A stretch of DNA of 59,915 bases from Prevotella sp. KH2C16 (GCF_900113305.1 NZ_FOOW01000015.1:1-59915), one strand, 5' to 3'. Positions 18,277 through 27,287 are shown, counted from the stretch's first letter. A program made the numbers and translations. Notes: a model not told the origin generated them from the sequence alone.

Positions 18277-18284
18277 TATCTTTG
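18277..18284 (+). promoter_or_regulatory. -7 box of the receiver-PPDK_N gene
   Basis: TATCTTTG 17 bases before the ATG at 18301; the short leader holds GGAG. It excludes an upstream in-frame ATG at 18274. Confidence 0.55.
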
Positions 18285-18300
18285 CATCAAATCGGAGAAT

Positions 18301-21258
18301 ATGGAAAGTCAGTTGCCACAACAGTGGAGTAAGTTCTATCTAAAGGATGTAAACTTCGTAAACCTCATGATGCGGCGGGTCTATAATGTGCTTATCGTGG
18401 CCAATCCTTACGATGAGTTCATGCTTGAAGACGACGGCCGGGTAGAGGAGAAGATATATAATGAATACATGGAGTTGGGTCTTCGCTATCCGCCCACCTT
18501 CACCCAGGTGAGCACGATACCGGAAGCCGAGCAGATTCTGGCTACTACGAATATAGACCTCGTCATCTGTATGCCGGGCAATGCAGACAACGATGCCTTT
18601 GCGGTGGCGCGTGCCATCAAGGATAAGTTCCCCAGAATCCACTGCATTGTGCTGACTCCGTTCTCCCATGGGATCACGAAGCGCATCGAGAACGAGGACA
18701 TGAGCATCTTCGATTATGTGTTCTGTTGGCTGGGAAACACCAACCTCATTCTGTCCATCATCAAGCTGATAGAGGACAAGATGAACCTTGAGCATGACAT
18801 CAAGGAGGCCGGCGTACAGCTGATTTTATTGGTGGAAGACAGCATAAGGTTCTATAGCAGCATCCTTCCAAACCTCTACAGCTATATCTTACTGCAGAGC
18901 CAGCACTTCTCGACGGAGGCCCTGAATCCCCATGCTGCTACCCTCCGCATGCGCGGAAGACCAAAGGTCGTGCTGGCCCGGAACTATGAGGAGGCGTGGA
19001 ATATCTATCGGAAATATTCGAAAAATGTGCTTGGCGTGATCAGTGATGTCCGTTTCCCTATCCATGGAAAGAAAGATTCCGAGGCGGGACTAAAGCTCCT
19101 GAAGGCCATCCGGAAGCAGAATGAGTATGTGCCTCTTATTATAGAGAGCTCCGAATCGGGCAACCGTGAGAAAGCCGAGGCACAGGGCTTCCACTTCGTG
19201 GACAAGAATTCCAAGAAGATAAGCCTCGACTTGCGCCACCTCTTAGAGGAGCATATGGGGTTCGGCGACTTCATTTTCCGCGACCCTAAGACGAAGGAAG
19301 AGATCATGAGGGTGCATAATCTGAAGGAACTGCAGGACAACATCTTCGCCATTCCCAACGACTCCATGCTCTATCATATCTCCCGTAACCACATGTCGCG
19401 TTGGCTTTCCGCCCGTGCAATCTTCCCCGTGAGCGCCTTTCTGAAAGATGTAACCTGGCACAAACTGCAGGATGTGAACTTGCACCGGCAGATTATCTAC
19501 GATGCCATCGTACAGTATCGGCGCATGAAAAACCTTGGAGTGGTGGCCGTTTTCGACCGTACGAAGTTCGACAAGTTCAGTCATTTTGCCCGGATAGGCG
19601 AGGGGTCGATGGGTGGAAAGGGGCGCGGCATCGCCTATCTGGACAACATCATCAAGCGCCATCCCGACTTCAACCAGTTTGAGGGGGCGTCGGTACAGAT
19701 TCCGCGAACCGTTGTCCTGTGCACGGATGTCTTCGACCAGTTCATGGAGAACAACAATCTCTACCCGATAGCCTTAAGCGACGCGAGCAACGAGGACATT
19801 CTCCAGGCCTTCCTGAAGGCTCAGTTGCCCGATGATTTCATAGAAGACTTCTACGCATTCTTCGAGGCTACGCAGAGTCCTATTGCCATCCGTTCCTCCT
19901 CGCTGCTGGAAGATGCCCACTATCAGCCCTTTGCCGGCATCTACGCCACCTACATGATTCCCTATCTGGAAGACCGCGAGGAGATGCTCCACATGATGGC
20001 CTGTGCGATAAAGAGCGTCTATGCGTCGGTATATTACAAAGACTCCAAGGCCTATATGGCGGCGACGAGCAATGTCATCGACCAGGAGAAGATGGCGGTG
20101 ATACTGCAGGAAGTGGTCGGAAAGCGTTATGGCAACCGCTTCTATCCCAATATCAGCGGCGTGCTCCGGTCGCTCAACTATTATCCGATAGGCGACGAGA
20201 AGGCCGAAGACGGCATCGCCTCGCTGGCTTTGGGGCTGGGCAAGTATATCGTGGACGGTGGCCAGACGCTCCGCGTTTCGCCCTATCACCCCCATCAGGT
20301 GCTCCAGACCAGCGAAATGGAAATAGCCCTGCGGGAAACCCAGACGCAGTTCTATGCCCTCGACATGGAGCATATCGGCGAAGACTTCAAGGTCGACGAG
20401 GGATTTAATATCCTCAAATTGAAAGTCAGGGATGCGGAGAAAGACAACTCACTGAACTATATTGCGTCGACTTACGACCCCTATGATCAGGTCATCCGGC
20501 CGGGTCTTTATGAGGGGGGAAGGAAAATTATCAGCTTCAGTGGCGTGCTCCAGCAGGGAGTGTTCCCGCTGCCGGAAATCATGCAGACGGCGATGAAATA
20601 CGGTGTGGAGGAGATGAAGCGTCCCGTGGAGATAGAGTTTGCCTGCAATCTGAATGCCGACAGGACCGGGGAGTTCTATCTCTTGCAGATTCGTCCTATC
20701 GTCGACAGCAAGCAGATGCTGGAGGAGGATGTTGCGGGGATACCCGATGAGGAGTGTCTGATTCGCTCGCACAACTCCCTGGGGCACGGTATCTCGGAGG
20801 ATGTTGCGGATGTGGTCTATGTGAAGGCTGGCAACGACTTCTCCGCGGCGAACAATCCTGCCATTGCGGCAGATATAGAGCAGATTAACCACAACTTTCT
20901 TGAGGAGGGCAGAAACTATATCCTTGTAGGACCAGGGAGATGGGGCTCCAGCGATTCGTGGCTCGGAATTCCCGTGCGCTGGCCGAATATCAGTGCCGCG
21001 CGCGTTATCGTAGAGGTGGCTTTGAAGAACTATCGCGTGGACCCGAGTCAGGGAACTCACTTCTTTCAGAATCTTACCAGCTTCGGGGTGGGCTATTTCA
21101 CGGTAGACGCGAATGCCGGCAACGGCCTCTTCCGCAAGGATATACTCGATGCGATGCCCGCCGTTGAGGAGACTCGCCATGTGCGCCATGTGCGCTTCGG
21201 GAAGCCTCTCAAGATATTGATGGACGGCAAGAAGCAGGAGGGCGTTGTCTTGATTTAA
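18301..21258 (+). CDS. Receiver-like domains fused to a pyruvate,phosphate dikinase N-terminal (ATP-grasp) domain
   Basis: A 985-residue protein. Residues 25-165 resemble a receiver fold without clear catalytic acids. Residues 170-320 form a second receiver with acidic pair LLVED (176-180) and a candidate phospho-acceptor Asp249 in GVISDVRFP. From about 410 comes a PPDK/PEP-synthase nucleotide-binding domain: IGEGSMGGKGRGIAYL (432-447), QIPRTVVLCTDVFDQFM, PIAIRSSSLLEDAHYQPFAG (527-546) and FYLLQIRPI. The phosphohistidine swivel and PEP-binding barrel of true PPDK are absent. A conserved C-terminal part with GPGRWGSSDSWLGIPV replaces them. So ordinary PEP synthesis is unlikely; a signalling or phosphotransfer role is inference. 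The family occurs in other Bacteroidales. Confidence 0.75.
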   Translation: MESQLPQQWSKFYLKDVNFVNLMMRRVYNVLIVANPYDEFMLEDDGRVEEKIYNEYMELGLRYPPTFTQVSTIPEAEQILATTNIDLVICMPGNADNDAFAVARAIKDKFPRIHCIVLTPFSHGITKRIENEDMSIFDYVFCWLGNTNLILSIIKLIEDKMNLEHDIKEAGVQLILLVEDSIRFYSSILPNLYSYILLQSQHFSTEALNPHAATLRMRGRPKVVLARNYEEAWNIYRKYSKNVLGVISDVRFPIHGKKDSEAGLKLLKAIRKQNEYVPLIIESSESGNREKAEAQGFHFVDKNSKKISLDLRHLLEEHMGFGDFIFRDPKTKEEIMRVHNLKELQDNIFAIPNDSMLYHISRNHMSRWLSARAIFPVSAFLKDVTWHKLQDVNLHRQIIYDAIVQYRRMKNLGVVAVFDRTKFDKFSHFARIGEGSMGGKGRGIAYLDNIIKRHPDFNQFEGASVQIPRTVVLCTDVFDQFMENNNLYPIALSDASNEDILQAFLKAQLPDDFIEDFYAFFEATQSPIAIRSSSLLEDAHYQPFAGIYATYMIPYLEDREEMLHMMACAIKSVYASVYYKDSKAYMAATSNVIDQEKMAVILQEVVGKRYGNRFYPNISGVLRSLNYYPIGDEKAEDGIASLALGLGKYIVDGGQTLRVSPYHPHQVLQTSEMEIALRETQTQFYALDMEHIGEDFKVDEGFNILKLKVRDAEKDNSLNYIASTYDPYDQVIRPGLYEGGRKIISFSGVLQQGVFPLPEIMQTAMKYGVEEMKRPVEIEFACNLNADRTGEFYLLQIRPIVDSKQMLEEDVAGIPDEECLIRSHNSLGHGISEDVADVVYVKAGNDFSAANNPAIAADIEQINHNFLEEGRNYILVGPGRWGSSDSWLGIPVRWPNISAARVIVEVALKNYRVDPSQGTHFFQNLTSFGVGYFTVDANAGNGLFRKDILDAMPAVEETRHVRHVRFGKPLKILMDGKKQEGVVLI

Positions 21259-21323
21259 ATCAAGAAATGGTCTAAAGTAAGGAAAAAGACCATGAAAAGC
21301 GATGCGTCTGTATAAATAATGTA

Positions 21324-21331
21324 TATCTTTG
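21324..21331 (+). promoter_or_regulatory. -7 box of a possible small RNA
   Basis: TATCTTTG in an otherwise geneless gap, 45 bases before a strong terminator; -33 box unclear. Confidence 0.45.
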
Positions 21332-21337
21332 CATCGT

Positions 21338-21398
21338 GTTTTTCATGGTATTAGATTTAAGGTTAACAAAGATTGGGACTCAGCGGAGTCCTTTTTTT
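21338..21398 (+). ncRNA. Candidate small RNA of about 60 nt
   Basis: A promoter -7 box (21324-21331) is followed 45 bases later by a hairpin GGACTC-AGCG-GAGTCC (21376-21391) and seven T. The space between holds only the start of a 24-codon frame (ATG 21345) that runs through the terminator, so a protein is unlikely. The body (gtattagatttaaggttaac) is not derived from the flanking genes. Start and end are inferred from the signals. Confidence 0.45.
21376..21398 (+). terminator. Terminator of the candidate small RNA
   Basis: Six-base GC-rich stem, four-base loop, TTTTTTT. Confidence 0.7.
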
Positions 21399-21444
21399 AT
21401 GCTTTTTTGTGAAATCTGATACGAGGAAATCTGAAGAAATCGTT

Positions 21445-21452
21445 TACCTTTG
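21445..21452 (+). promoter_or_regulatory. -7 box of the MutS-like gene
   Basis: TACCTTTG, 94 bases before the start; no clear -33. Confidence 0.4.
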
Positions 21453-21545
21453 CAATTCACGATGAAGTCCCCGGAGCATCTTCCTGGCCATAGGGCACGA
21501 GAGGATAGGCTGCGGGCAGGCTGATTCGGAAACAGAGTTAACATT

Positions 21546-23318
21546 ATGGCAAATAAAGCTTATTATACAACGCAGGCAGAGCGGTTGGCTCTTGAGATTG
21601 CGTCTTTGCGCCGCAGGAGCCGGGGACTGCTGACGGGTGAGCTGCTCCTCTTCTTTGCATTTGTGGCATTCCTCGTACTTTATACCCTCATAGACCTTGG
21701 CGAGTGGCTTCTTGCCTTGTCGGTTTTGTCGCTTCTGCTTTACTTCTTTGTCCGCTATGCGGATGCCCGCAACAATTCCAATATCTCCTCCCTGACCGAT
21801 TTGCGTCAGGTCTATCTCGACGAGTTGGAAGCAGGGCAGGGGCACTTCGGGTGTTTCGACGCGGGAGAAAGGTATGTCGACAGCCGTCATCCGTTCACCT
21901 ACGACCTGGATATATTCGGGAAAGAGTCGCTTTTCAACCGCATGAGCCGCTGTGTTACCACCGGCGGGAGCAACCGGTTGGCAGACTATCTGTCGTTTGC
22001 CCGCATACGCTATCAGGCTGAAGCCATAGAAGCTCTCAGCAGGGAGGAAGCATGGAGGGCGCGGTTCATCTCCTTCCGTCAGCAAGGGCGGATTGACACA
22101 GGCACAATTCTGGAGTCGGTGCATCGGATGCAGGAAGTGGACATGCCGCCTGTTTTCGGCTCCAAGGCCGCTTTTCTGTCAGCATGTATTCTCGTCCTTG
22201 CCTTCTGGGGAGTGATAGCGTTGTCGGTTTTCGGCGTTGTCGAAGCCGGTGTCCCGTTCCTGTGGGGCTCGGTGCAATTCCTGTTTGTCTTCCTCCTTTC
22301 GTCCAAATGGCTGAAGCGTATCGGCTCATCGGCCGATGTCCTGGAGCGTTCCGTCTCTCGGCTGTTGCTTCTGATGCGTCATAGCAGTACCCTTGCCGAG
22401 GTCCCTGACGGCAGCCGTGTGTTCTTTCAGCAGTTGGATGAGGCCTTGGGGTCGTTTGCCGAACTCGACAAGATCGTGAGAATGCTCGACCGCAGGGGCA
22501 ATGTGCTGGGGCTTTTCTTGCTGGATGCCCTGTTCCTGAGTGATATTTTCCTCGTCCGTAAGCTCATCAGGTGGCAGGATGCCTATGTGGGGCGTATGGG
22601 AGAATGGATAGACGCCATGAGCGAGATAGACGTCCTGGTATCGATGGCCACCTTCCGTTATAATCATCCACAAACTTCCTATGCCGAGGTGCTGGATTCC
22701 GACGAGCTGGTCTATGAGGCTCATGGGCTCCGCCATCCGTTCTTGGGCGAGAAGGCCATCAGCAACGATTTCACGATAGGCGACAACCATTATTATATTA
22801 TCACAGGAGCCAACATGGCGGGAAAGAGCACTTTCCTGCGTGCCGTCGGCGTCAACTATGTGCTGGCACGGAATGGAATGCCGGTGTTTGCCGATCGGCT
22901 CAAGGTGTCGCGCTACTGCCTTTTCAGCAGCATGCGCACTACCGACAACCTTGCACACGGCATCAGCTATTTCAATGCCGAGCTGTTACGCCTCAGGCAG
23001 CTGATAGAGAACCTTCCGCCAACGGGAGCCACGCTCGTGATACTCGATGAAATCCTCAGGGGCACCAACTCCCTGGACAAGCTCAACGGGTCGCGTCTCT
23101 TTCTGGAATACATCTCCCGCAGGCATGTTTCCGGCATCATTGCCACGCACGACCTGGAACTTTCGAAGATGGAAAGTGCGCGCTTCCATAACTTTTGCTT
23201 CGAGATAGGCCTTGGCGAGTCGGTTACCTATTCTTATAAGATTACCCCAGGGGTTGCCCGGAACCAGAATGCCACCTATCTGTTGCGGCAGATGCTCGAC
23301 GAGAGTGCCGTCTCGTAA
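21546..23318 (+). CDS. Membrane-bound MutS-like ATPase
   Basis: The 590-residue protein has the C-terminal MutS ATPase domain: HPFLGEKAISNDFTIGDN, Walker A TGANMAGKSTF (420-430), SSMRTTDNLAHGISYFNAEL, Walker B TLVILDEILRGTNS (496-509) and the histidine loop ATHDLELS. It lacks the mismatch-recognition domain I of true MutS. It carries hydrophobic pairs at about 31-70 and 207-252, so it should sit in the membrane. A central helical lever region is present. Genuine mismatch repair is therefore doubtful; function unknown. Such proteins are usually called MutS in Bacteroidales genomes. Confidence 0.85.
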   Translation: MANKAYYTTQAERLALEIASLRRRSRGLLTGELLLFFAFVAFLVLYTLIDLGEWLLALSVLSLLLYFFVRYADARNNSNISSLTDLRQVYLDELEAGQGHFGCFDAGERYVDSRHPFTYDLDIFGKESLFNRMSRCVTTGGSNRLADYLSFARIRYQAEAIEALSREEAWRARFISFRQQGRIDTGTILESVHRMQEVDMPPVFGSKAAFLSACILVLAFWGVIALSVFGVVEAGVPFLWGSVQFLFVFLLSSKWLKRIGSSADVLERSVSRLLLLMRHSSTLAEVPDGSRVFFQQLDEALGSFAELDKIVRMLDRRGNVLGLFLLDALFLSDIFLVRKLIRWQDAYVGRMGEWIDAMSEIDVLVSMATFRYNHPQTSYAEVLDSDELVYEAHGLRHPFLGEKAISNDFTIGDNHYYIITGANMAGKSTFLRAVGVNYVLARNGMPVFADRLKVSRYCLFSSMRTTDNLAHGISYFNAELLRLRQLIENLPPTGATLVILDEILRGTNSLDKLNGSRLFLEYISRRHVSGIIATHDLELSKMESARFHNFCFEIGLGESVTYSYKITPGVARNQNATYLLRQMLDESAVS

Positions 23319-23366
23319 GCTTCCGGAAGTGGCCTTGTGTTTTCTTTCCGGCCGTCAGGAGTTTTA

Positions 23367-23427
23367 CAAAATCGCCGATTTTGTGCGACAATCTCGCCGA
23401 TTTCGTGGGACAAATTCGCCGATTTTG
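23367..23427. repeat. 11-bp-phased hexamer array, ATTTTG/CAAAAT type (6 sites)
   Basis: CAAAAT, ATTTTG, CAATCT, ATTTCG, CAAATT, ATTTTG at 23367, 23378, 23389, 23400, 23411, 23422. The spacer before each ATTTYG is CGCCG. It lies after the MutS-like stop. The 385-base gap to aqpZ otherwise contains only the aqpZ promoter and leader. Confidence 0.8.
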
Positions 23428-23546
23428 TCAGGAGAATGACGGCTTCCGGTTTTGTGGTGCGGGGCTTGCCGTCAGCTTGCAGGCCGCCCTCGCTTGTGCG
23501 GAATTCCATAAATTGTCAGAAAGTTTGATTTTTTTAGTCCGAAATG

Positions 23547-23577
23547 TTGCAGCCTATTCATTTTTTAATTATATTTG
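23547..23577 (+). promoter_or_regulatory. Promoter of aqpZ
   Basis: TTGC 23547-23550, 19 bases, TATATTTG 23570-23577. The resulting leader is about 120 bases, long enough to hold control elements, but I see no known riboswitch in it. Confidence 0.65.
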
Positions 23578-23703
23578 CAATTGTAAATACAAGTATGGGT
23601 TCTTAGCGCAATAAAATCTTTCCGGGCGCGTTATATGCTTGACATGAAGGGCGCGCAATCGTCTCGGGAAAACAGAAATTATGTTACTTTAATATATAAA
23701 AAA

Positions 23704-24399
23704 ATGAAAAAGTATTTAGCAGAAATGGTCGGCACGATGGTGCTGGTATTGATGGGATGCGGCGTTGCCGTGTCTGTAGGTTGTAATCCTGTGGCAGATC
23801 AGGCTTCGGTAATCGCTACCGCTTTGGCCTTCGGTCTGTCGGTTGTTGCGATGGCTTATACCATTGGTGGTATCAGCGGGTGCCATATCAATCCCGCCAT
23901 CACTTTCGGTGTTGCGTTGAGTGGGCGTATGAGTTGGAAGGAAGCCTGCAGTTACATGATTTCCCAGGTAATCGGCGGTGTCATCGGCGCAGCCGTTCTC
24001 TATCTCATCACATCAAGCGCGGGGCTCGTGGGGACAGGTGCCAATGACCTGCAGGCCATCAACGAGGCTCAGACCATCAGTGTGCTGGGCGGTCTCCTGG
24101 CAGAGATTTTCTTCACTTGCGTATTCGTTCTCGTTGTTCTCGGTGCTACAGCCAAGACAAACGGAGCGACAAACAACTTCGCAGGACTGGCTATCGGCCT
24201 TACCTTAGTGCTTGTCCACCTGGCATGTATCCGCTATACAGGCACCTCTGTGAACCCTGCCCGCTCCATCGGTCCGGCTCTCTTCCAGGGTGGCACGGCT
24301 CTCACTAATCTCTGGATCTTCATCGTAGGTCCGTTGGTAGGCGGCGCCCTTGCCGCTCTTATCTGGAAGATCATCGATCCAGAGAAGGCTGAGAAGTAA
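23704..24399 (+). CDS. aqpZ: Aquaporin Z-type water channel
   Basis: A 231-residue MIP-family channel with six membrane spans and both pore motifs: GCHINPAITFGV (Asn-Pro-Ala at 63-65) and TSVNPARSIGPAL (184-186, followed by the selectivity Arg187). His after the second half (LVHLACIR) supports a water channel over a glycerol facilitator. The frame is open to 23635, but MKKYLAEMVGTMVLVLMGCG at 23704 matches the normal AqpZ start. A hairpin follows. Confidence 0.93.
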   Translation: MKKYLAEMVGTMVLVLMGCGVAVSVGCNPVADQASVIATALAFGLSVVAMAYTIGGISGCHINPAITFGVALSGRMSWKEACSYMISQVIGGVIGAAVLYLITSSAGLVGTGANDLQAINEAQTISVLGGLLAEIFFTCVFVLVVLGATAKTNGATNNFAGLAIGLTLVLVHLACIRYTGTSVNPARSIGPALFQGGTALTNLWIFIVGPLVGGALAALIWKIIDPEKAEK

Positions 24400-24420
24400 A
24401 ATACAAGAAGTTTTTCAGAC

Positions 24421-24452
24421 ATGGGGGTATTGTAACAGATGCCCCCATATTT
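24421..24452 (+). terminator. Terminator after aqpZ
   Basis: ATGGGGGT / GCCCCCAT (24421-24428, 24441-24448) followed by ATTTTGTCTTT. It lies 16 bases before the permease ATG, so it could also limit read-through into that gene. Confidence 0.6.
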
Positions 24453-24463
24453 TGTCTTTATAG

Positions 24464-25663
24464 ATGAGAAAAGACCAGAACAGACTGACGGAGAGGCGTT
24501 TCCTGTTGCCTTTCGTGCTGATTACGGCCCTCTTTTTCCTTTGGGGATTTGCCCGCGCCATCCTCGATGTGCTCAACAAGCATCTGCAAAACGAGATGGG
24601 CATCTCCATCACCCAGTCGTCGTTGATTCAGGTAACCACCTTCCTGGGTTATTTCCTGATGGCGATACCGGCGGGGCTTTTTATTAACCGGCGGGGCTAT
24701 CGACGAGGCGTGGTGCTGGGGCTGCTGTTGTTTGCGATTGGTTCCCTGCTGTTCATCCCCGGTGCGTGGATGGGCAGTTTCCAGGCTTTTCTCCTTGCGC
24801 TGTTCATCATCGGCTGCGGTCTCGTATTCCTTGAGACGGCGGCCAACCCGTATGTTACGGAACTGGGACCGAAGTCCACCGCCGCGAGCCGCCTCAATCT
24901 TTCGCAGTCGTTCAATGGGTTAGGCTCCTTGTCTGCCACCTTCGTGGTGGGGCAGTTTTTCTTCCAGGGCGGTAGTGAGGCGGGAAATGTGGCGCTGCCC
25001 TATACGGTCCTGGGAGTGATTGTCCTCCTGATAGCCTTGGTCTTCTCGCGGGCGGAACTGCCGGAAATCGTGTACGATGAGGCAGAATCCCCTGCTGGTG
25101 GATTTCGGAATCTCTCGGAGCTCTTCCGTCGGCCGCTCTTCGTCTTCGGTCTGGTAGCCCTGCTGTCCTATGAGGTGGCCGAAATTTCCATCAACAGCTA
25201 TTTTATCAACTTCGTAACGGGGATGGATTGGATGGACGACAACCTCGCTTCCGTCGTCCTGACCTGTGCTCTGGCTTTCTTCATGATAGGTCGCTTCCTC
25301 GGTAGTTGGATCATGAAAACTGTCCGTCCGGAACGAATGCTCCTCCTGTGTGCCACGGGTACGGTGGTCTGCACGGGTCTCGTGCTTTCCGGTTTGGGGC
25401 GGCTCTCCATGGTTGCACTGGTTGCCGTCTATCTCTTCGAGGCCATCATGTTCCCCACTATCTTCTCCCTTACCCTCAAGGGACTTGGAAACCTCACCAA
25501 GAGCGCGGCCTCCCTGCTGATGATGACACCGGTAGGAGGCTGCGGATTCCTCCTGATGGGGTGGATGGCCGACGGTGGCAGCCTGCTGCTTCCCTTCCTG
25601 GTTCCGCTGTTGGGGTTTCTTGTCGTGATGGCTTATGCCGTGAGGATCATAAGGGAAAGATAG
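24464..25663 (+). CDS. Sugar MFS transporter, FucP/GlcP type
   Basis: The 399-residue inner membrane protein has twelve predicted spans. It carries the FucP-family blocks FLWGFARAILDVLNKHLQ, SSLIQVTTFLGYFLMAIPAG, FLETAANPYVTELGP and RLNLSQSFNGLGSL. FucP-like proteins bring in fucose, glucose, galactose or related sugars with protons; the substrate here cannot be read from sequence. No catabolic genes lie beside it except fba, which has its own promoter. Confidence 0.87.
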   Translation: MRKDQNRLTERRFLLPFVLITALFFLWGFARAILDVLNKHLQNEMGISITQSSLIQVTTFLGYFLMAIPAGLFINRRGYRRGVVLGLLLFAIGSLLFIPGAWMGSFQAFLLALFIIGCGLVFLETAANPYVTELGPKSTAASRLNLSQSFNGLGSLSATFVVGQFFFQGGSEAGNVALPYTVLGVIVLLIALVFSRAELPEIVYDEAESPAGGFRNLSELFRRPLFVFGLVALLSYEVAEISINSYFINFVTGMDWMDDNLASVVLTCALAFFMIGRFLGSWIMKTVRPERMLLLCATGTVVCTGLVLSGLGRLSMVALVAVYLFEAIMFPTIFSLTLKGLGNLTKSAASLLMMTPVGGCGFLLMGWMADGGSLLLPFLVPLLGFLVVMAYAVRIIRER

Positions 25664-25772
25664 TGGGTGCAGGATTGCAAACTATGTTTTGCAAAAAACG
25701 AAGATATTTCCTGATATTCAAGGAATATAAAACTTTTTAACTTGTTTGCAGCATTATTAAACTCGCATGGGC

Positions 25773-25803
25773 TTTGAGAAACGAAATAAAAGTAGTAATT
25801 TTG
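25773..25803 (+). promoter_or_regulatory. Promoter of fba
   Basis: TTTG 25773-25776, 19 bases, TAATTTTG 25796-25803: a perfect consensus match for a highly expressed gene. Confidence 0.75.
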
Positions 25804-25850
25804 CATCAGGTAAGAAAAGAAAGTTTCAATAATAAATCATTTTTAGAATT

Positions 25851-26864
25851 ATGGCAGTTAGTTACAAAGAATTAGGTCTCGTAAATACACGCGAGATGTT
25901 CAAGAGAGCCGTAGACGGTGGTTACGCCATCCCGGCATTCAACTTCAATAACCTGGAGCAGCTTCAGGCTATCGTTACGGCTTCTTCTCAGTTGAAGTCG
26001 CCGGTTATCCTGCAGGTTTCCAAGGGTGCGCGTAACTATGCAAACGCTACGCTTCTTCGTTATTTGGCTGAAGGCGCTGTGGAATATGCGAAGGAACTGG
26101 GATGTAACCATCCTGAAATCGTTCTCCATCTTGATCACGGAGACAGCTTCGAGCTCTGCAAGAGCTGCGTAGACATGGGCTTCTCTTCTGTTATGATCGA
26201 CGGCTCAGCTCTTCCTTACGAGGAGAATATCGCCCTGACCAAGCAGGTAGTAGAGTATGCTCACCAGCATGATGTAACCGTTGAGGCAGAGCTCGGCGTG
26301 CTTGCAGGTGTTGAGGACGAGGTCGTTGCCGAGGAGTCTCACTATACGAAGCCGGAGGAAGTGATCGACTTCGCTACCCGTACGGGCTGCGATTCGCTCG
26401 CTATCTCTATCGGTACCTCTCACGGCGCATATAAGTTTACCCCGGAGCAGTGCACCCGCGATCCGAAGACGGGGCGTCTGGTTCCTCCTCCATTGGCATT
26501 CGATGTGCTCCACGAGATCGAGAAGAAGCTCCCTGGATTCCCCATCGTGCTCCACGGTTCTTCATCCGTTCCACAGGAGTATGTAGACATCATCAACAAG
26601 TTCGGCGGCAACCTGCCTAACGCAGTAGGCATTCCAGAGGAGCAGCTTCGTGAGGCTTCCAAGAGTGCTGTTTGCAAGATCAACATTGACTCTGACTCTC
26701 GTCTGGCTTACACGGCAGGTGTCCGTGAGACTCTGGCTGAGCATCCTGACTACTTCGACCCGCGCCAGTATGGCAAGGTGGCTCGCAACTATATGATCGA
26801 CCTCTACAAGCACAAGATTACCGATGTGCTCGGGAGCGACAACAAGTTGGCTAATCTGGACTAA
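25851..26864 (+). CDS. fba: Class II fructose-bisphosphate aldolase
   Basis: It splits fructose 1,6-bisphosphate into two triose phosphates in glycolysis. At 337 residues it belongs to the zinc-dependent class II type: YAIPAFNFNNLEQLQAIV, the metal-site LHLDHGDSFELCK, the loop VEAELGVLAGVEDEVV, and PIVLHGSSSVPQEYV. Codon use is strongly biased, as in highly expressed genes. Single gene with strong promoter and terminator. Confidence 0.95.
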   Translation: MAVSYKELGLVNTREMFKRAVDGGYAIPAFNFNNLEQLQAIVTASSQLKSPVILQVSKGARNYANATLLRYLAEGAVEYAKELGCNHPEIVLHLDHGDSFELCKSCVDMGFSSVMIDGSALPYEENIALTKQVVEYAHQHDVTVEAELGVLAGVEDEVVAEESHYTKPEEVIDFATRTGCDSLAISIGTSHGAYKFTPEQCTRDPKTGRLVPPPLAFDVLHEIEKKLPGFPIVLHGSSSVPQEYVDIINKFGGNLPNAVGIPEEQLREASKSAVCKINIDSDSRLAYTAGVRETLAEHPDYFDPRQYGKVARNYMIDLYKHKITDVLGSDNKLANLD

Positions 26865-26904
26865 TCAGGCCATTAGGGTCAGGCAGATAATAAACTGAAT
26901 GGAA

Positions 26905-26945
26905 GAAAGGCGGGAACTGTCGTAAGACGGATTCCCGCCTTTCCC
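26905..26945 (+). terminator. Terminator of fba
   Basis: Perfect 12-base stem GAAAGGCGGGAA / TTCCCGCCTTTC. The T run is weak. Confidence 0.7.
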
Positions 26946-27016
26946 GTCTTCTGTCTTTGGCTTCCCGCATGTTGGGAGGATAAGGAAGACGGTCGGCAGG
27001 ACGGTTTGCCTAATTG

Positions 27017-27099
27017 TTACCAATGGCTGGTAATGACATTACCAACAGCTGGTAACAATATTACCAACGGCTGGTAACAGCATTACCACTTACTGGTAA
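27017..27099. repeat. 11-bp-phased hexamer array, TTACCA/TGGTAA (8 perfect sites)
   Basis: TTACCA at 27017, 27039, 27061 and 27083; TGGTAA at 27028, 27050, 27072 and 27094. All eight are exact, strictly alternate and sit exactly 11 bp apart. Spacers inside TTACCA..TGGTAA are ATGGC, ACAGC, ACGGC, CTTAC; outside they are TGACA, CAATA, CAGCA. AGGTAA at 27105 may be a decayed ninth site. It lies in the convergent gap between fba and the DUF4831 gene; 27111-27287 holds nothing I recognise. Confidence 0.9.
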
Positions 27100-27287
27100 T
27101 GTGGAGGTAAAGTGCCACTGCCGATCCAGGAGGCTGCAGAGGAACGGGCTTTCAGATGATGTGGCTGCCTCGTCTCTCTGCTTCTCGTGGGGAATCCTGC
27201 CTTCGGCTTGGCGCAATATAATCATGCCCTGCGTGCTCACGAAGAAGCATGCAGGGCATGAAACCTTGTCCTGGCAGGTGTCGCTGC

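Noticed and set aside
27017..27099. CRISPR array
   Set aside because: The repeat is 6 bp with 5-bp spacers, the hexamers alternate in orientation, and no cas gene is present.
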